From Clostridiales bacterium (GTDB lineage: Bacteria > Bacillota > Clostridia > Oscillospirales > CAG-272), in assembly GCA_024693345.1 (NCBI GenBank), contig JAILLB010000072.1, forward strand, positions 1 to 48,301: a stretch of DNA of 48,301 nucleotides. Reading direction: 5' to 3'. Position numbers and translations under genes: made by a program. The notes beneath the pieces were generated by a model that saw only the letters and a program-made list of their open reading frames with translations, searched no databases and was not told the origin of the DNA. Positions 24,885-33,193 of the stretch are shown piece by piece (the first letter of the stretch is position 1; each line of letters begins with the position of its first letter).

Positions 24885-24913
24885 ATTATATATTTGCGCG
24901 CGGTATAATGCAA
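24885..24913 (-). promoter_or_regulatory. Promoter of uxaC
   Basis: TTGCAT (24913-24908), 17-base spacer containing a CGCGCG run, TATAAT (24890-24885) on the minus strand, about 55 bases before the ATG. Confidence 0.7.
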
Positions 24914-24926
24914 GCAAACTTTGCCG

Positions 24927-26768
24927 TCACAGAACCACGCTGTTTGACACTATTACTCCCCAGTTGTTGCACAGAGCCCTGTTTATATCCGTATCAGATC
25001 TCCATAAAACTCCTGCATTTTCCTGTTTTGCATCCAGTTCTTCTATCGTTTCTATTTTCCCATCTAGATACTTTCTGAGTTTTTCCTGCCCATATTTCAG
25101 TCTGTTGACAAGACCTCCGAGACGGATGTTCTGAACTTCGTAACCGAATGGCTTGTAGTCAGTCATCCACTGAGTCTGCATGGATTTTTCAAACTTTTTA
25201 ACCTTCTTTACAATCACAGACATTTCTTCTGCGAGTTCAGCCAGTTTGGCCATATCCTTTTTGTTGTATGCCTTATGAAGTCTTACGCTGAAGTCTGACT
25301 TGTTTACAAGTACATCACATAGGTTGATGAGGTTGTCGAATATGTATCTGTAGTCTCCCGATGAAGGTCTGGACTTCTTGAGAGTTTCTATAGCCTTTTT
25401 GTAAAACTCGGAAGAGTTTTTCGGAACAACGTTGTCGAAAATTCCGTAGAAAGAATCACAGTATAGCAAATACTTCGATGCATTTGAGTTTGTTGTATCT
25501 TTTCCCCTGTAGTCAGGAACATCTAAATTCAGGAATTCATCGAATTCAAGACCCGTCAGAGTCTTGAAAAGCTCTTTGTCCTGTAATTTGCCGACATAGT
25601 TGTACTGGCTGTCCGCAAATAGAGCAGGAAGAGTTGAGAACGGTGAGCATTCTGCTCCGTCGTCTCCCCAGCCTGTTATGACATAGCTGTCTATTTTGTT
25701 TTCAATCGATGATTCAATCGATGCTTTACCTACAATCATGCTGAATCTGTTGTACGGAACAAATCCTGCCCACTTCTTTGCACCGCCTGCAAATGTTATT
25801 CTGTCGCCGAACTGCTTTTTGAATGCCACAAAATTTTTGTCATAAGTCTCTTTTTCAAGGTTTTCGTATGCCCAGTAAACAAGATCAATTCCGTCTGGGA
25901 TATCGTACTCTGTCTGCGCGCCTTTGGCGTCTACATATCCATACGCCTTCTTGAAATACATATCTCCCCACATCTGGAGTTTAAGTCCGTACTTGTCGCA
26001 TATCTCCTTGATCTTGTAGAGGTGTTTGCTCATTACAGTTGTCTTGTCTTCATATCCGTTTTTGTCCAGATATTTACCTCTTCCGACAAGATATGCTTCA
26101 TCTAGACCTATATGGAACACTTTGGTATCAAAGCATTCCGTGCATCTCTTGACTATTTTTTCTATAAGGGCATATGTTCTCTCGTCGCCGACGAGAAGTA
26201 TGTCATTGCAGTCAAAGAATGGTTTGTAGTTGACATACTGGCAGAGCTGGTTCAAATGGGCAAGAAGTTCAAGATACGGTCTGACTTCAACACCCATTTT
26301 TCTGCCGTAGTCATTGATTTCCTTGAGTTCCTTTTTCGTATACGCGCCTCTCATGTATCCGAAATGTGGTTCATCGTCAATGCAGAGAGTGTCTTCCATG
26401 TACAGACCGAAGAGATTGTATCCCATCATTGAATATACCCTGATGAGTTTTTTTACTGTCTCAACTGTTGCAACACCGTTTCTTGAAACGTCGAGCATAT
26501 ATCCGAATTCTTTAAATGCGGATTTCTGTTTTACATTCTTTCTTCCGGAAACAAGGTGCAGCAAAGCTCTTGAAAAATCCACTTTGGTGCAATATGTTAT
26601 GCATGCATTTCTGCCTTCTCTTTTCAGGCAGAATCCCTCTTCATCGGATTTTTTTGCACAGAGAATTACATCCGGATTAGTATCAGTCACTGTCACCTTC
26701 AGTTCTCTGCAGTCCTCTTCAAAAACATACCTTATTTCTTTTTCATTGTTAACGAATTTAATCTTCAT
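24927..26768 (-). CDS. Intracellular GH20 beta-N-acetylhexosaminidase
   Basis: A 613-residue glycoside hydrolase family 20-type enzyme without a signal peptide. The (beta/alpha)8 domain begins at FGYMLDVSRNG (about residue 88) and holds the catalytic Asp-Glu pair D223-E224 in HIGLDEAY. Aromatic residues of the sugar pocket appear downstream (MWGDMYF, VYWAYEN, ITGWGDDG). A C-terminal helical region (about 430-613) follows. GH20 enzymes remove terminal GlcNAc or GalNAc by substrate-assisted catalysis. The cytoplasmic location implies imported oligosaccharides or recycled peptidoglycan. The ATG at 26768 has GGAGGG upstream. It lies 32 bases after mnmA, at the end of the transketolase unit. Exact sugar specificity is unknown. 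Confidence 0.88.
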   Translation of the reverse strand: MKIKFVNNEKEIRYVFEEDCRELKVTVTDTNPDVILCAKKSDEEGFCLKREGRNACITYCTKVDFSRALLHLVSGRKNVKQKSAFKEFGYMLDVSRNGVATVETVKKLIRVYSMMGYNLFGLYMEDTLCIDDEPHFGYMRGAYTKKELKEINDYGRKMGVEVRPYLELLAHLNQLCQYVNYKPFFDCNDILLVGDERTYALIEKIVKRCTECFDTKVFHIGLDEAYLVGRGKYLDKNGYEDKTTVMSKHLYKIKEICDKYGLKLQMWGDMYFKKAYGYVDAKGAQTEYDIPDGIDLVYWAYENLEKETYDKNFVAFKKQFGDRITFAGGAKKWAGFVPYNRFSMIVGKASIESSIENKIDSYVITGWGDDGAECSPFSTLPALFADSQYNYVGKLQDKELFKTLTGLEFDEFLNLDVPDYRGKDTTNSNASKYLLYCDSFYGIFDNVVPKNSSEFYKKAIETLKKSRPSSGDYRYIFDNLINLCDVLVNKSDFSVRLHKAYNKKDMAKLAELAEEMSVIVKKVKKFEKSMQTQWMTDYKPFGYEVQNIRLGGLVNRLKYGQEKLRKYLDGKIETIEELDAKQENAGVLWRSDTDINRALCNNWGVIVSNSVVL

Positions 26769-26800
26769 AGCACCCTCCGCATTACTCAAAAATGTATATG

Positions 26801-27874
26801 TCAATTGTCACTCTTTACTATTGTTCCGCCGCCCAATACCACATCGCCGTCATACAGAACGGCTGACTGACCCGGTGTTACTGCCCTTTGAGGCTCATCG
26901 AAACGGATATGAACCTTGTTATCTCCGATTGGAGTCACCGTGGCATCTTTTTCCTGCTGACGGTAACGTATTTTGGCTTTGCACCTTACAGGCTCATCAG
27001 GAACCGTTCCGGATATCCAGTTGAAATCTTCAACATACACGTCGTTTTCAAACAATTCTTTTTCGTCACACAAAACAACTTCATTTTTCTCAACATCAAT
27101 TTTCTTGACGTACATTGAAACAGGCAGAGACAAACCGAGACCTTTGTGCTGACCTATTGTGTAGTTTATGATGCCCTTGTGTCTTCCGAGGACTTTCCCT
27201 TTAGTATCGACAAAGTTTCCGGGAGTGGATTTTTTTCCGGTCATCATCTCTATGATTGATGCATAGTCACCATTCGGAACAAAACAAATATCCTGACTGT
27301 CGGGCTTGTTTGCGTTTGTAAAACCGTTTTCTTCAGCTATTTTTCTCGTCTCAGTTTTTCTGAGTTCTCCAAGCGGGAAAAGAGTGTGTGCCAGCTGGCT
27401 CTGAGTCAGAGAATACAGGACATAACTCTGATCTTTTGTTTCATCGAGAGCTTTTTTCAGTATATACTTGTCCTCGACTTTTTCAATTCTTGCGTAGTGT
27501 CCGGTCGCTATGTGATCACACGAAAGTTCAACAGCCCTTTCATAGAGCTTATCAAACTTCATGTATTTATTGCAGTCAATGCACGGATTGGGAGTCATTC
27601 CCTTCAGGTAGCAGTCAACGAACTTGTCCATGACTTTTTCCTTGAATCCGTCTTTGAAATTGAACACATAATACGGCATGCCGAGCTTATATGAAACAGA
27701 CTTGGCATCATTGACATCTTTCAGAGAACAGCAGGTGCTCTCTTCGGAAATGCCTGCCCCTTCGTTGTCAAAAAGGCGCATGGTACACCCAATGCATTCG
27801 TTTCCTGATGATACCAACAGTTTTGCGGCAACGCTTGAATCAACACCGCCGCTCATTGCAACCAGTACTTTCAT
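26801..27874 (-). CDS. mnmA: tRNA 2-thiouridylase MnmA
   Basis: Thiolates U34 of tRNA(Lys/Glu/Gln) using persulfide sulfur. The 357-residue protein has the PP-loop SGGVDSS (residues 8-14), the catalytic cysteines C101 in NPCIDCN and C197 in SQDICFVP, and the C-terminal beta-barrel with IRYRQ and RAVTPGQSAVLYD. Everything expected is present. The ATG has GAGAGGAAG upstream. It is the fourth gene from the transketolase promoter, 15 bases after the glycosyltransferase fusion. Confidence 0.98.
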   Translation of the reverse strand: MKVLVAMSGGVDSSVAAKLLVSSGNECIGCTMRLFDNEGAGISEESTCCSLKDVNDAKSVSYKLGMPYYVFNFKDGFKEKVMDKFVDCYLKGMTPNPCIDCNKYMKFDKLYERAVELSCDHIATGHYARIEKVEDKYILKKALDETKDQSYVLYSLTQSQLAHTLFPLGELRKTETRKIAEENGFTNANKPDSQDICFVPNGDYASIIEMMTGKKSTPGNFVDTKGKVLGRHKGIINYTIGQHKGLGLSLPVSMYVKKIDVEKNEVVLCDEKELFENDVYVEDFNWISGTVPDEPVRCKAKIRYRQQEKDATVTPIGDNKVHIRFDEPQRAVTPGQSAVLYDGDVVLGGGTIVKSDN

Positions 27875-27889
27875 ACTTCCTCTCTTGTG

Positions 27890-30052
27890 TTAAAAAATGT
27901 GAAGATTTCTGAGTTCTTCTTCATTGGATTCCTGAGCATCCCTTGTGACGCTCAGGATATAGTCTCTTATGACCTCTCTGTTTTCATCCATGTAGTCGAG
28001 AGCTTCGACTATGTCTTCCTGTTTGAAATCGTAAGAAAAAGCTACTTTCTTTCCTGTTATCTTTTCTTCTTCAAGTGTGAATCTGTAATATGACAGCTTC
28101 TCGTCGTCAGAAACTGATACAAACGGCGTGCCGCTGTTTCCCGCCATGACCAGTGCGTGAAGCCTGCTGCTCACTACGGCAAAAGCATGGGATATTAGTT
28201 CTGACACATCAGCAAAATCTGATGAATCAAACAGTTTCACACCTTCATGCTGTGCCAGCTTTTCGCATATGTTTATGTCTTCCTTTGCATGGAACGGAAC
28301 AGTCACTATTTCGGCACTGTATTTTTCTCTCAGGACGTCGATGAGCTTAATCAGCTTGTCCGTATTCTTTTCATCTGTTTTCTTAGGGGCAAGCACTATA
28401 TATTTTCTGTCAGAACCTGGGTTCAGTGGAATGTATCCCGAGATTGCATAGTCAAATGTCGGGTGAATCTCTTTGCCGCAGAGTTCTTTTGCAATTCTGA
28501 TGGAATTGTCGTCTCTGAGAGAAATGTAGTCAGAACACTCGAGCACTTTCTTTACGCACTTTCTGCTCTTCTCCCGTATGATAGGACCTATTCCGTTTGA
28601 GAGCATTATGACCTTGGCGTTGTTCTCTTTTGCCTTTCCGACTATGGAGCAGTAGTAGTAGAGAGATCTGAAACTTGTTTTATCCTGAAGGATATTGCCT
28701 CCTCCGAGAATAAGGGTTCCGGATTCTTTTACCGCTTTGTTTATCTTCGGAATATTAAATCTGTTGATGCTCCTGACGATGTTCTGTCTTGACGTCTTTT
28801 TCGGATTTCCGGATATTACGCAGAGGCTCATTGAGGGCTTTATGTTTCTCAGCCCGTTGACAATGGAGCCAAGCATAAGCTCATCTCCGAGATTCCCTTT
28901 TCCGTAATATCCGCAGATGACTGCATCACTCTTTTTGTCTGTCCTGATTCTTCTGATTATGTCATATTCGTCGACATACTGTTTTGTCATTTTATCGACT
29001 GAGTAATTATCTTTTATGAAGCCTCTGCACTGCGTACCGATTTCCTGCAGAACATTTTCATCGGAGCCTAGCAGCCTGAGAATTTCTTCTTTGAGTTTTT
29101 CCTTGTCGAACTTGTCATTTCCTCTTCCGCAGAGGTTTGTGTCAAGACACACCTGTTTTCTGTCTTTGTTAAAACAGCCTATGTATCCCTGATGACCTGC
29201 AACAATCGTCGGAACCGCACTTGACATTGCTTCCATTGCGGATCTTGATGGTCCGACAAACAAATCTGAAGCTGATATGTACTTATATACGTCATTTGTC
29301 GGCCCGACAAGTTTTATGAGTTCTTTGCCGGCCTCGCCGTTGATTCTGTCAGCTTTTGTTTTCAGTTCGCTTCTTGCGTTTCCGTCTCCGACTATTACAA
29401 TTGCTGCTTTTGGATATTTTCCGGAAATCTCCGGTGCAATGTCCACTAAACCTTCTGCAACAACAGAAGTAAGCTTGTCCAGTCTTCCTGTGTGAAGAAT
29501 CACAGTTTTTCTGCCTAAGCCTATCTGCTCTTTAGCAAGTTCTCTGTCTTTGCAGGGGGTAAATGCCAGAGTATCTATTCCGTTTACGGCTCTGGATATA
29601 TTTACAGACTGAATTCCGTATTCTTTTTTCAGGTAATCATCCATGTCTTTGCTGATTGAAAAGACGTGTTCTCCCCAGTCCGTAAATCTCTTGGTTATTC
29701 CGAGTTTGAAATTGAAATGGCACGTTGTGACAAACCTGAATCCGTATTTTCTCTGAAGAATTCCGCACAGAAAAGCGGGGATTCTTGCATGGGCGTGAAC
29801 GATATCAAAATTTTCTTTCTGAATCAGTTTTTTCAGACCTGCATAGGACCTTACAATTAGAATTGGATTTCTCTTGTTCAATGGCAGATCCACGTGTCTT
29901 ATGCCTGCTTTTTTGAGCTGTTCTACGAATACGCCTTCAGCAGATGCCACGACCACATCGTGTCCGAGCCTGTTTAAGGATAAAGATAAGGAGAGAACAT
30001 GTGTTTCTGCCCCGCCTATATCCATACCCATGGTGGCAAGAAGAATTTTCAC
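27890..30052 (-). CDS. GT4 glycosyltransferase / CsaB-type pyruvyltransferase fusion
   Basis: A 720-residue fusion. Residues about 1-375 are a GT-B glycosyltransferase of family GT4, with MGMDIGGAETHVLSL at the start, VHAHARIPAF, HTGRLDK and the donor-site PSRSAMEAMSSAVPTIV. Residues about 385-720 are a polysaccharide pyruvyltransferase like CsaB, with GYYGKGNLGDELML, LGGGNILQD and SSRLHALVMAGNSGTPFV. CsaB proteins add pyruvate ketals to a secondary cell-wall polymer that anchors SLH-domain proteins. A fused transferase could build and then pyruvylate the same glycan, which is an inference. No signal peptide. The GTG start has GGAGG eight bases upstream. No SLH protein is seen in the window. 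Confidence 0.9.
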   Translation of the reverse strand: MKILLATMGMDIGGAETHVLSLSLSLNRLGHDVVVASAEGVFVEQLKKAGIRHVDLPLNKRNPILIVRSYAGLKKLIQKENFDIVHAHARIPAFLCGILQRKYGFRFVTTCHFNFKLGITKRFTDWGEHVFSISKDMDDYLKKEYGIQSVNISRAVNGIDTLAFTPCKDRELAKEQIGLGRKTVILHTGRLDKLTSVVAEGLVDIAPEISGKYPKAAIVIVGDGNARSELKTKADRINGEAGKELIKLVGPTNDVYKYISASDLFVGPSRSAMEAMSSAVPTIVAGHQGYIGCFNKDRKQVCLDTNLCGRGNDKFDKEKLKEEILRLLGSDENVLQEIGTQCRGFIKDNYSVDKMTKQYVDEYDIIRRIRTDKKSDAVICGYYGKGNLGDELMLGSIVNGLRNIKPSMSLCVISGNPKKTSRQNIVRSINRFNIPKINKAVKESGTLILGGGNILQDKTSFRSLYYYCSIVGKAKENNAKVIMLSNGIGPIIREKSRKCVKKVLECSDYISLRDDNSIRIAKELCGKEIHPTFDYAISGYIPLNPGSDRKYIVLAPKKTDEKNTDKLIKLIDVLREKYSAEIVTVPFHAKEDINICEKLAQHEGVKLFDSSDFADVSELISHAFAVVSSRLHALVMAGNSGTPFVSVSDDEKLSYYRFTLEEEKITGKKVAFSYDFKQEDIVEALDYMDENREVIRDYILSVTRDAQESNEEELRNLHIF

Positions 30053-30085
30053 AAAGGTTCCCTCCTTTTGCAGATTATTTCTTTT

Positions 30086-31030
30086 TTACTTTTTCATTGC
30101 GACGGCTGCTTTAGCCTTTGCAACTATGTTTTCAACGGTAAGTCCGTATTCTTCGAGAAGAACAGGTACTTTTCCGGATTTTCCGAATTTGTCTTCGACT
30201 CCGACTCTCATAACCGGAACGGGACATGTTGAAGCAAGTGTTTCACAAACTGCTCCGCCGAGTCCTCCGATAATTGAATGCTCTTCTGCTGTAACAACAG
30301 CTCCTGTCTTTCTTGCGCTTGATACTATCAGTTGTTCGTCAAGAGGTTTGATTGTGTGAATGTCTATTACTTCAGCATCAATTCCTTCACTTTTGAGAAC
30401 TTCTTTTGCCTGGATGGCCATGTGAACCATGAGACCATTTGCAAATATGCTTACGTCTTTTCCTTCGGAAAGTACAATTCCCTTGCCCACTTCGAACTTA
30501 AGTGTTGAGGCATCGTAAATATATGGAACTGCAAATCTGCCGAATCTCATGTATACAGGTCCGTTGACTTTCAATGCTGCTTCTACACATGCATATGTTG
30601 CTGTTCCGTCAGCAGGACAGATAACTGTCATACCGGGAATAGCACGCATAAGAGCAAAGTCTTCATTGCTCTGGTGAGTAGCGCCGTCTTCGCCGACTGA
30701 AATTGAAGCGTGAGTAGCCCCTATTTTTACGTTTAGATGGGGATAAGCTATTGAGTTTCTGACCTGATCGTATGCTCTTCCGGATGCGAAAATTGCGAAT
30801 GTTGATGCAAACGGAATAACTCCAGTTGATGCAATTCCTGCAGCAACAGACATCATGTTGCCTTCTGCTATTCCGCAGTCAAAATGCCTTTCCGGAAATT
30901 TCTTTTTAAACAGAATTGTCTTTGTTGCTTCTGCCAAGTCTGCATCCAAAACAACAAAATTGGTGTATTTTTCACCGAGGGCTGCCAATGCTTCGCCGTA
31001 AGCCTGTCTGGTTGCTATTTTATCTGCCAT
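30086..31030 (-). CDS. Transketolase, C-terminal subunit
   Basis: The pyrimidine-binding and C-terminal half of a split transketolase, 314 residues. Visible motifs are GEALAALGEKYTNFVVLDADLAEATKT, the catalytic-glutamate region DCGIAEGNMMSVAAGIAS, HASISVGEDGATHQSNED and TAEEHSIIGGLGGAV. It works with the N-terminal subunit upstream in the non-oxidative pentose phosphate pathway, moving two-carbon units with thiamine diphosphate. ATG at 31030 chosen, with GGAGG eight bases before it; that SD lies directly after the stop of the N-subunit. Split transketolases are common in Clostridia and archaea. Confidence 0.96.
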   Translation of the reverse strand: MADKIATRQAYGEALAALGEKYTNFVVLDADLAEATKTILFKKKFPERHFDCGIAEGNMMSVAAGIASTGVIPFASTFAIFASGRAYDQVRNSIAYPHLNVKIGATHASISVGEDGATHQSNEDFALMRAIPGMTVICPADGTATYACVEAALKVNGPVYMRFGRFAVPYIYDASTLKFEVGKGIVLSEGKDVSIFANGLMVHMAIQAKEVLKSEGIDAEVIDIHTIKPLDEQLIVSSARKTGAVVTAEEHSIIGGLGGAVCETLASTCPVPVMRVGVEDKFGKSGKVPVLLEEYGLTVENIVAKAKAAVAMKK

Positions 31031-31043
31031 AACAATGTCCTCC

Positions 31044-31874
31044 TCAGTTCTCGTTTGCAGAGAGATCTGCAATTGCCTGTTTGTATTCGTCTTCGTTTGG
31101 TGCTTTTCCGTGCCAGCCGACTTTGTTTTCCATGAAGGATACGCCCTTGCCTTTTACTGTCTTTGCAATTATGACTGTCGGCTTTCCTTTGCACTTTTTA
31201 GCTTCTTGAACAGCTTTGTCAATCTGTTCGATGTCGTGTCCGTCGATTGTGATAACATTCCACTTGAATGCTTCGAATTTCTTGTCGAATGGAGCCGGGT
31301 CTATAATCTCTTCAATCGGGCCGTCTATCTGAAGACCATTGAAATCCAAAAACAGTGTCAGATTGTCCAGTTTGTAGCGAGCAGCAAACATTGCAGCTTC
31401 CCAGACCTGACCTTCTTCACTTTCACCGTCACCGATGATGCTGTATACTCTGTAGTCTTTGTTCTGAACTTTTGCAGATAAAGCCATTCCGCATGCGGTT
31501 GAAATTCCAAGACCGAGTGAACCTGCGGACATATCTACGCCAGGTATATGTTTCATGTCAGGATGTCCCTGAAGGATGCTGTCTGCCTGTCTGAAGGTCT
31601 TCAACAGCGAAGTGTCGAAAAATCCTCTTTCAGCCAGTGTTGCATAGAGTGCAGGACATGTATGTCCTTTTGAAAGAACAAATCTGTCTCTGTCTTCCCA
31701 CTGCGGATTCTTGGGATCAATTCTCATCTCATGAAAATACAGATATGCCAATATATCTGCTATGGATAATGCACCGCCTGGGTGGCCTGAAGAAGCACAG
31801 AATACCTCTTCAACTATGTCTTTTCTAATCAAATTGGCTTCTTTTTTGATTAATTCAATTTGTTTTTTGTCCAT
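31044..31874 (-). CDS. Transketolase, N-terminal subunit
   Basis: The thiamine-diphosphate (pyrophosphate and Mg) binding half of the split enzyme, 276 residues. It contains SSGHPGGALSIADILAYLYF, LSKGHTCPALYA, AGSLGLGISTACGMAL and the ThDP motif IIGDGESEEGQVWEA ending with LDFNGLQIDG. The ATG has GAGG seven bases upstream and its own consensus promoter. The C-terminal half follows after 13 bases. It heads a unit tktN-tktC-GT/csaB-mnmA-GH20. Confidence 0.97.
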   Translation of the reverse strand: MDKKQIELIKKEANLIRKDIVEEVFCASSGHPGGALSIADILAYLYFHEMRIDPKNPQWEDRDRFVLSKGHTCPALYATLAERGFFDTSLLKTFRQADSILQGHPDMKHIPGVDMSAGSLGLGISTACGMALSAKVQNKDYRVYSIIGDGESEEGQVWEAAMFAARYKLDNLTLFLDFNGLQIDGPIEEIIDPAPFDKKFEAFKWNVITIDGHDIEQIDKAVQEAKKCKGKPTVIIAKTVKGKGVSFMENKVGWHGKAPNEDEYKQAIADLSANEN

Positions 31875-31906
31875 GATTGACCTCGTGTATATAAAATTGC
31901 GTATTT

Positions 31907-31935
31907 AGTATACTACAAGTTTAAGTTTATATCAA
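31907..31935 (-). promoter_or_regulatory. Promoter of the transketolase unit
   Basis: TTGATA (31935-31930), 17-base spacer, TATACT (31912-31907) on the minus strand, about 33 bases before the start codon. Confidence 0.75.
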
Positions 31936-32043
31936 CGAAATGAACTTTAAAAAACAAAAATCTCCACGGAATAGCCCACTTACACATTGAATTGTGTCTT
32001 AATTTAGTATAAAATATGGTCACAATATGTGGAGGTAATCACC

Positions 32044-32304
32044 ATGCAAATAGTTCCAATGAGAGACTTGAAAGATACAGTTAAAATTGAAAAATTATGC
32101 TTACAAACAAAAGCTCCTGTTTTCGTTACAAAAAATGGATATGGCAAATTGGTTGTTATGGGTATTGAATGTTTTGAACGACTTTTTAATCAGGTATATG
32201 AGGCAAAATTGGTAAATGAAGGATTTGCAGACCTGGACGCAGGAAAAGTCATTGACGGCAATTTAGTCAAGGAAGAGATGTTAGATTTTTTAAAAAAGCA
32301 TTAA
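32044..32304 (+). CDS. Phd/YefM-type antitoxin, orphan
   Basis: An 86-residue protein beginning MQIVPMRDLKDTVKIEKLC, with the family's VFVTKNGYGKLVVMGIECFERL in the middle and an acidic helical tail. This is the usual Phd/YefM layout of an N-terminal DNA-binding beta-alpha part and a toxin-neutralising C-terminus. The ATG at 32044 has GGAGG eight bases upstream. No RelE/ParE/Doc-type toxin frame lies on either side: a terminator follows after 25 bases, and upstream is divergent transketolase. It is either a solitary regulator or what remains of a toxin-antitoxin pair. Confidence 0.8.
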   Translation: MQIVPMRDLKDTVKIEKLCLQTKAPVFVTKNGYGKLVVMGIECFERLFNQVYEAKLVNEGFADLDAGKVIDGNLVKEEMLDFLKKH

Positions 32305-32329
32305 ATCAACTTCGGAAATCATTGTTGGA

Positions 32330-32354
32330 GTCACCTTTTAAAGGTGGCTTTTTT
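32330..32354 (+). terminator. Terminator after the orphan antitoxin
   Basis: GTCACC (32330-32335) pairs with GGTGGC (32343-32348), with TTTTAAA between, partly closing as TTT/AAA, then CTTTTTT. Confidence 0.75.
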
Positions 32355-32360
32355 GTTACG

Positions 32361-32393
32361 TAAAAAGGGGCTGTTCATAATGAATCAACCCCT
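32361..32393 (-). terminator. Terminator after the lipoprotein gene
   Basis: On the minus strand AGGGG (32393-32389) pairs with CCCCT (32370-32366). The inside of the stem also pairs as ATTCAT/ATGAA, and TTTT follows. About 60 bases past the lipoprotein stop, tail to tail with the antitoxin terminator. Confidence 0.65.
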
Positions 32394-32451
32394 AATAAAA
32401 CTATGTTATACGCAACAAAATCGTCCCACTAACAACAATCATCTTGAGCTG

Positions 32452-32874
32452 TCATTGCCCGAAATCTTTTAGTAGTGAATATAACTGTTCCGCACTATTT
32501 TTTTGTGTTTTTAAACTCCTGGTTTCCGAATTCTGAGAATATATTCTCATGTATGGAGATTGTAACACGATAATTGTTTCACTATCATCAGCATAACGAA
32601 GAGTTATACTCCAAGCACCTTCATATAACGCCCCCGGATCCTCATCGACATAATCAATTTCATTAACAGCATCAACAATTTTTTGTATCTGTTCGGATTT
32701 GCAATTGTATTGATTTTTTTCCTCCAATCCTTCATACAACACAATTGTCGCTGATTTGATAGTTCCATCCGGAATCAGTTTGTTGCCTGATACCTTAACG
32801 TTTGTGCTGCAACTTGCGACCATAAGCAAAATAAAGCACAACACTATCCCGCAAACTATTCTTTTGAACCTCAC
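32452..32874 (-). CDS. Small lipoprotein of unknown function
   Basis: 140 residues. The N-terminus MRFKRIVCGIVLCFILLMVASC is a lipoprotein signal with the lipobox VASC, so the mature protein starts at the cysteine (residue 22) on the outer face of the membrane. The mature part is mixed acidic/polar, with ATIVLYEGLEEKNQYNCKSEQIQKIVDAVNEI and a beta-rich SITLRYADDSETIIVL. No family is recognised. A GTG at 32874 is chosen as start because AGGAGG is about seven bases upstream; an ATG at 32895 precedes that SD. It could be a sensor or peptidoglycan-associated lipoprotein, but nothing in the sequence shows this. Confidence 0.7.
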   Translation of the reverse strand: MRFKRIVCGIVLCFILLMVASCSTNVKVSGNKLIPDGTIKSATIVLYEGLEEKNQYNCKSEQIQKIVDAVNEIDYVDEDPGALYEGAWSITLRYADDSETIIVLQSPYMRIYSQNSETRSLKTQKNSAEQLYSLLKDFGQ

Positions 32875-32900
32875 GATATTGCCTCCTATTACCATAAAAG

Positions 32901-33041
32901 TTAAGGTTTGTATCTAAGTTTTCCTTCGCTTTCAAGAATCTTTATGAACAGACCGCCCTGAACTGTTCTGTGTTGCATTGCAATCTGAATAGAACTTTCG
33001 GTATCGTAGAAATCTGTCATCGGTACTCTTGAAGGGCTGTC
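32901..33041 (-). pseudogene. Fragment of a glutaminase-family (DUF4965-type) gene
   Basis: A 46-residue minus-strand frame ending in TAA without its own start. It contains SPSRVPMTDFYDTESS and QHRTVQGGLFIKILES. These match, from memory, the C-terminal end of the secreted glutaminase GtaA/DUF4965 family (pattern SRVPxSDWYDT ... QxRSVVGGxFxKxL). Upstream in this frame is a stop at 33048 and no further homology, so only the tail of a much larger gene (over 600 residues) remains. It sits between the lipoprotein and the DNRLRE-domain gene. The rest of 33042-33193 holds nothing I recognise. Confidence 0.6.
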
Positions 33042-33193
33042 ATTATATCATTGTACCTTTCTGTCAATATCTCTTCTGGTATCATTATATGTGTTTCTGT
33101 AATCATGTTCAACAACAAAAAACGACAATTAACGAATAGTTACATATGTTCACTTTTTTGCACTGAACATTGCCTAATATCTAATGAACAAAC

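Noticed and set aside
23379..26768. Uronate/glycosaminoglycan degradation cluster (uxaC with GH20)
   Set aside because: The two genes are on separate promoters, and no lyase, kinase, aldolase, dehydrogenase or transporter for uronates is present.
32341..32451. A toxin gene for the orphan antitoxin
   Set aside because: Only two tail-to-tail terminators are present between the antitoxin and the lipoprotein gene; no frame with start and SD is found.
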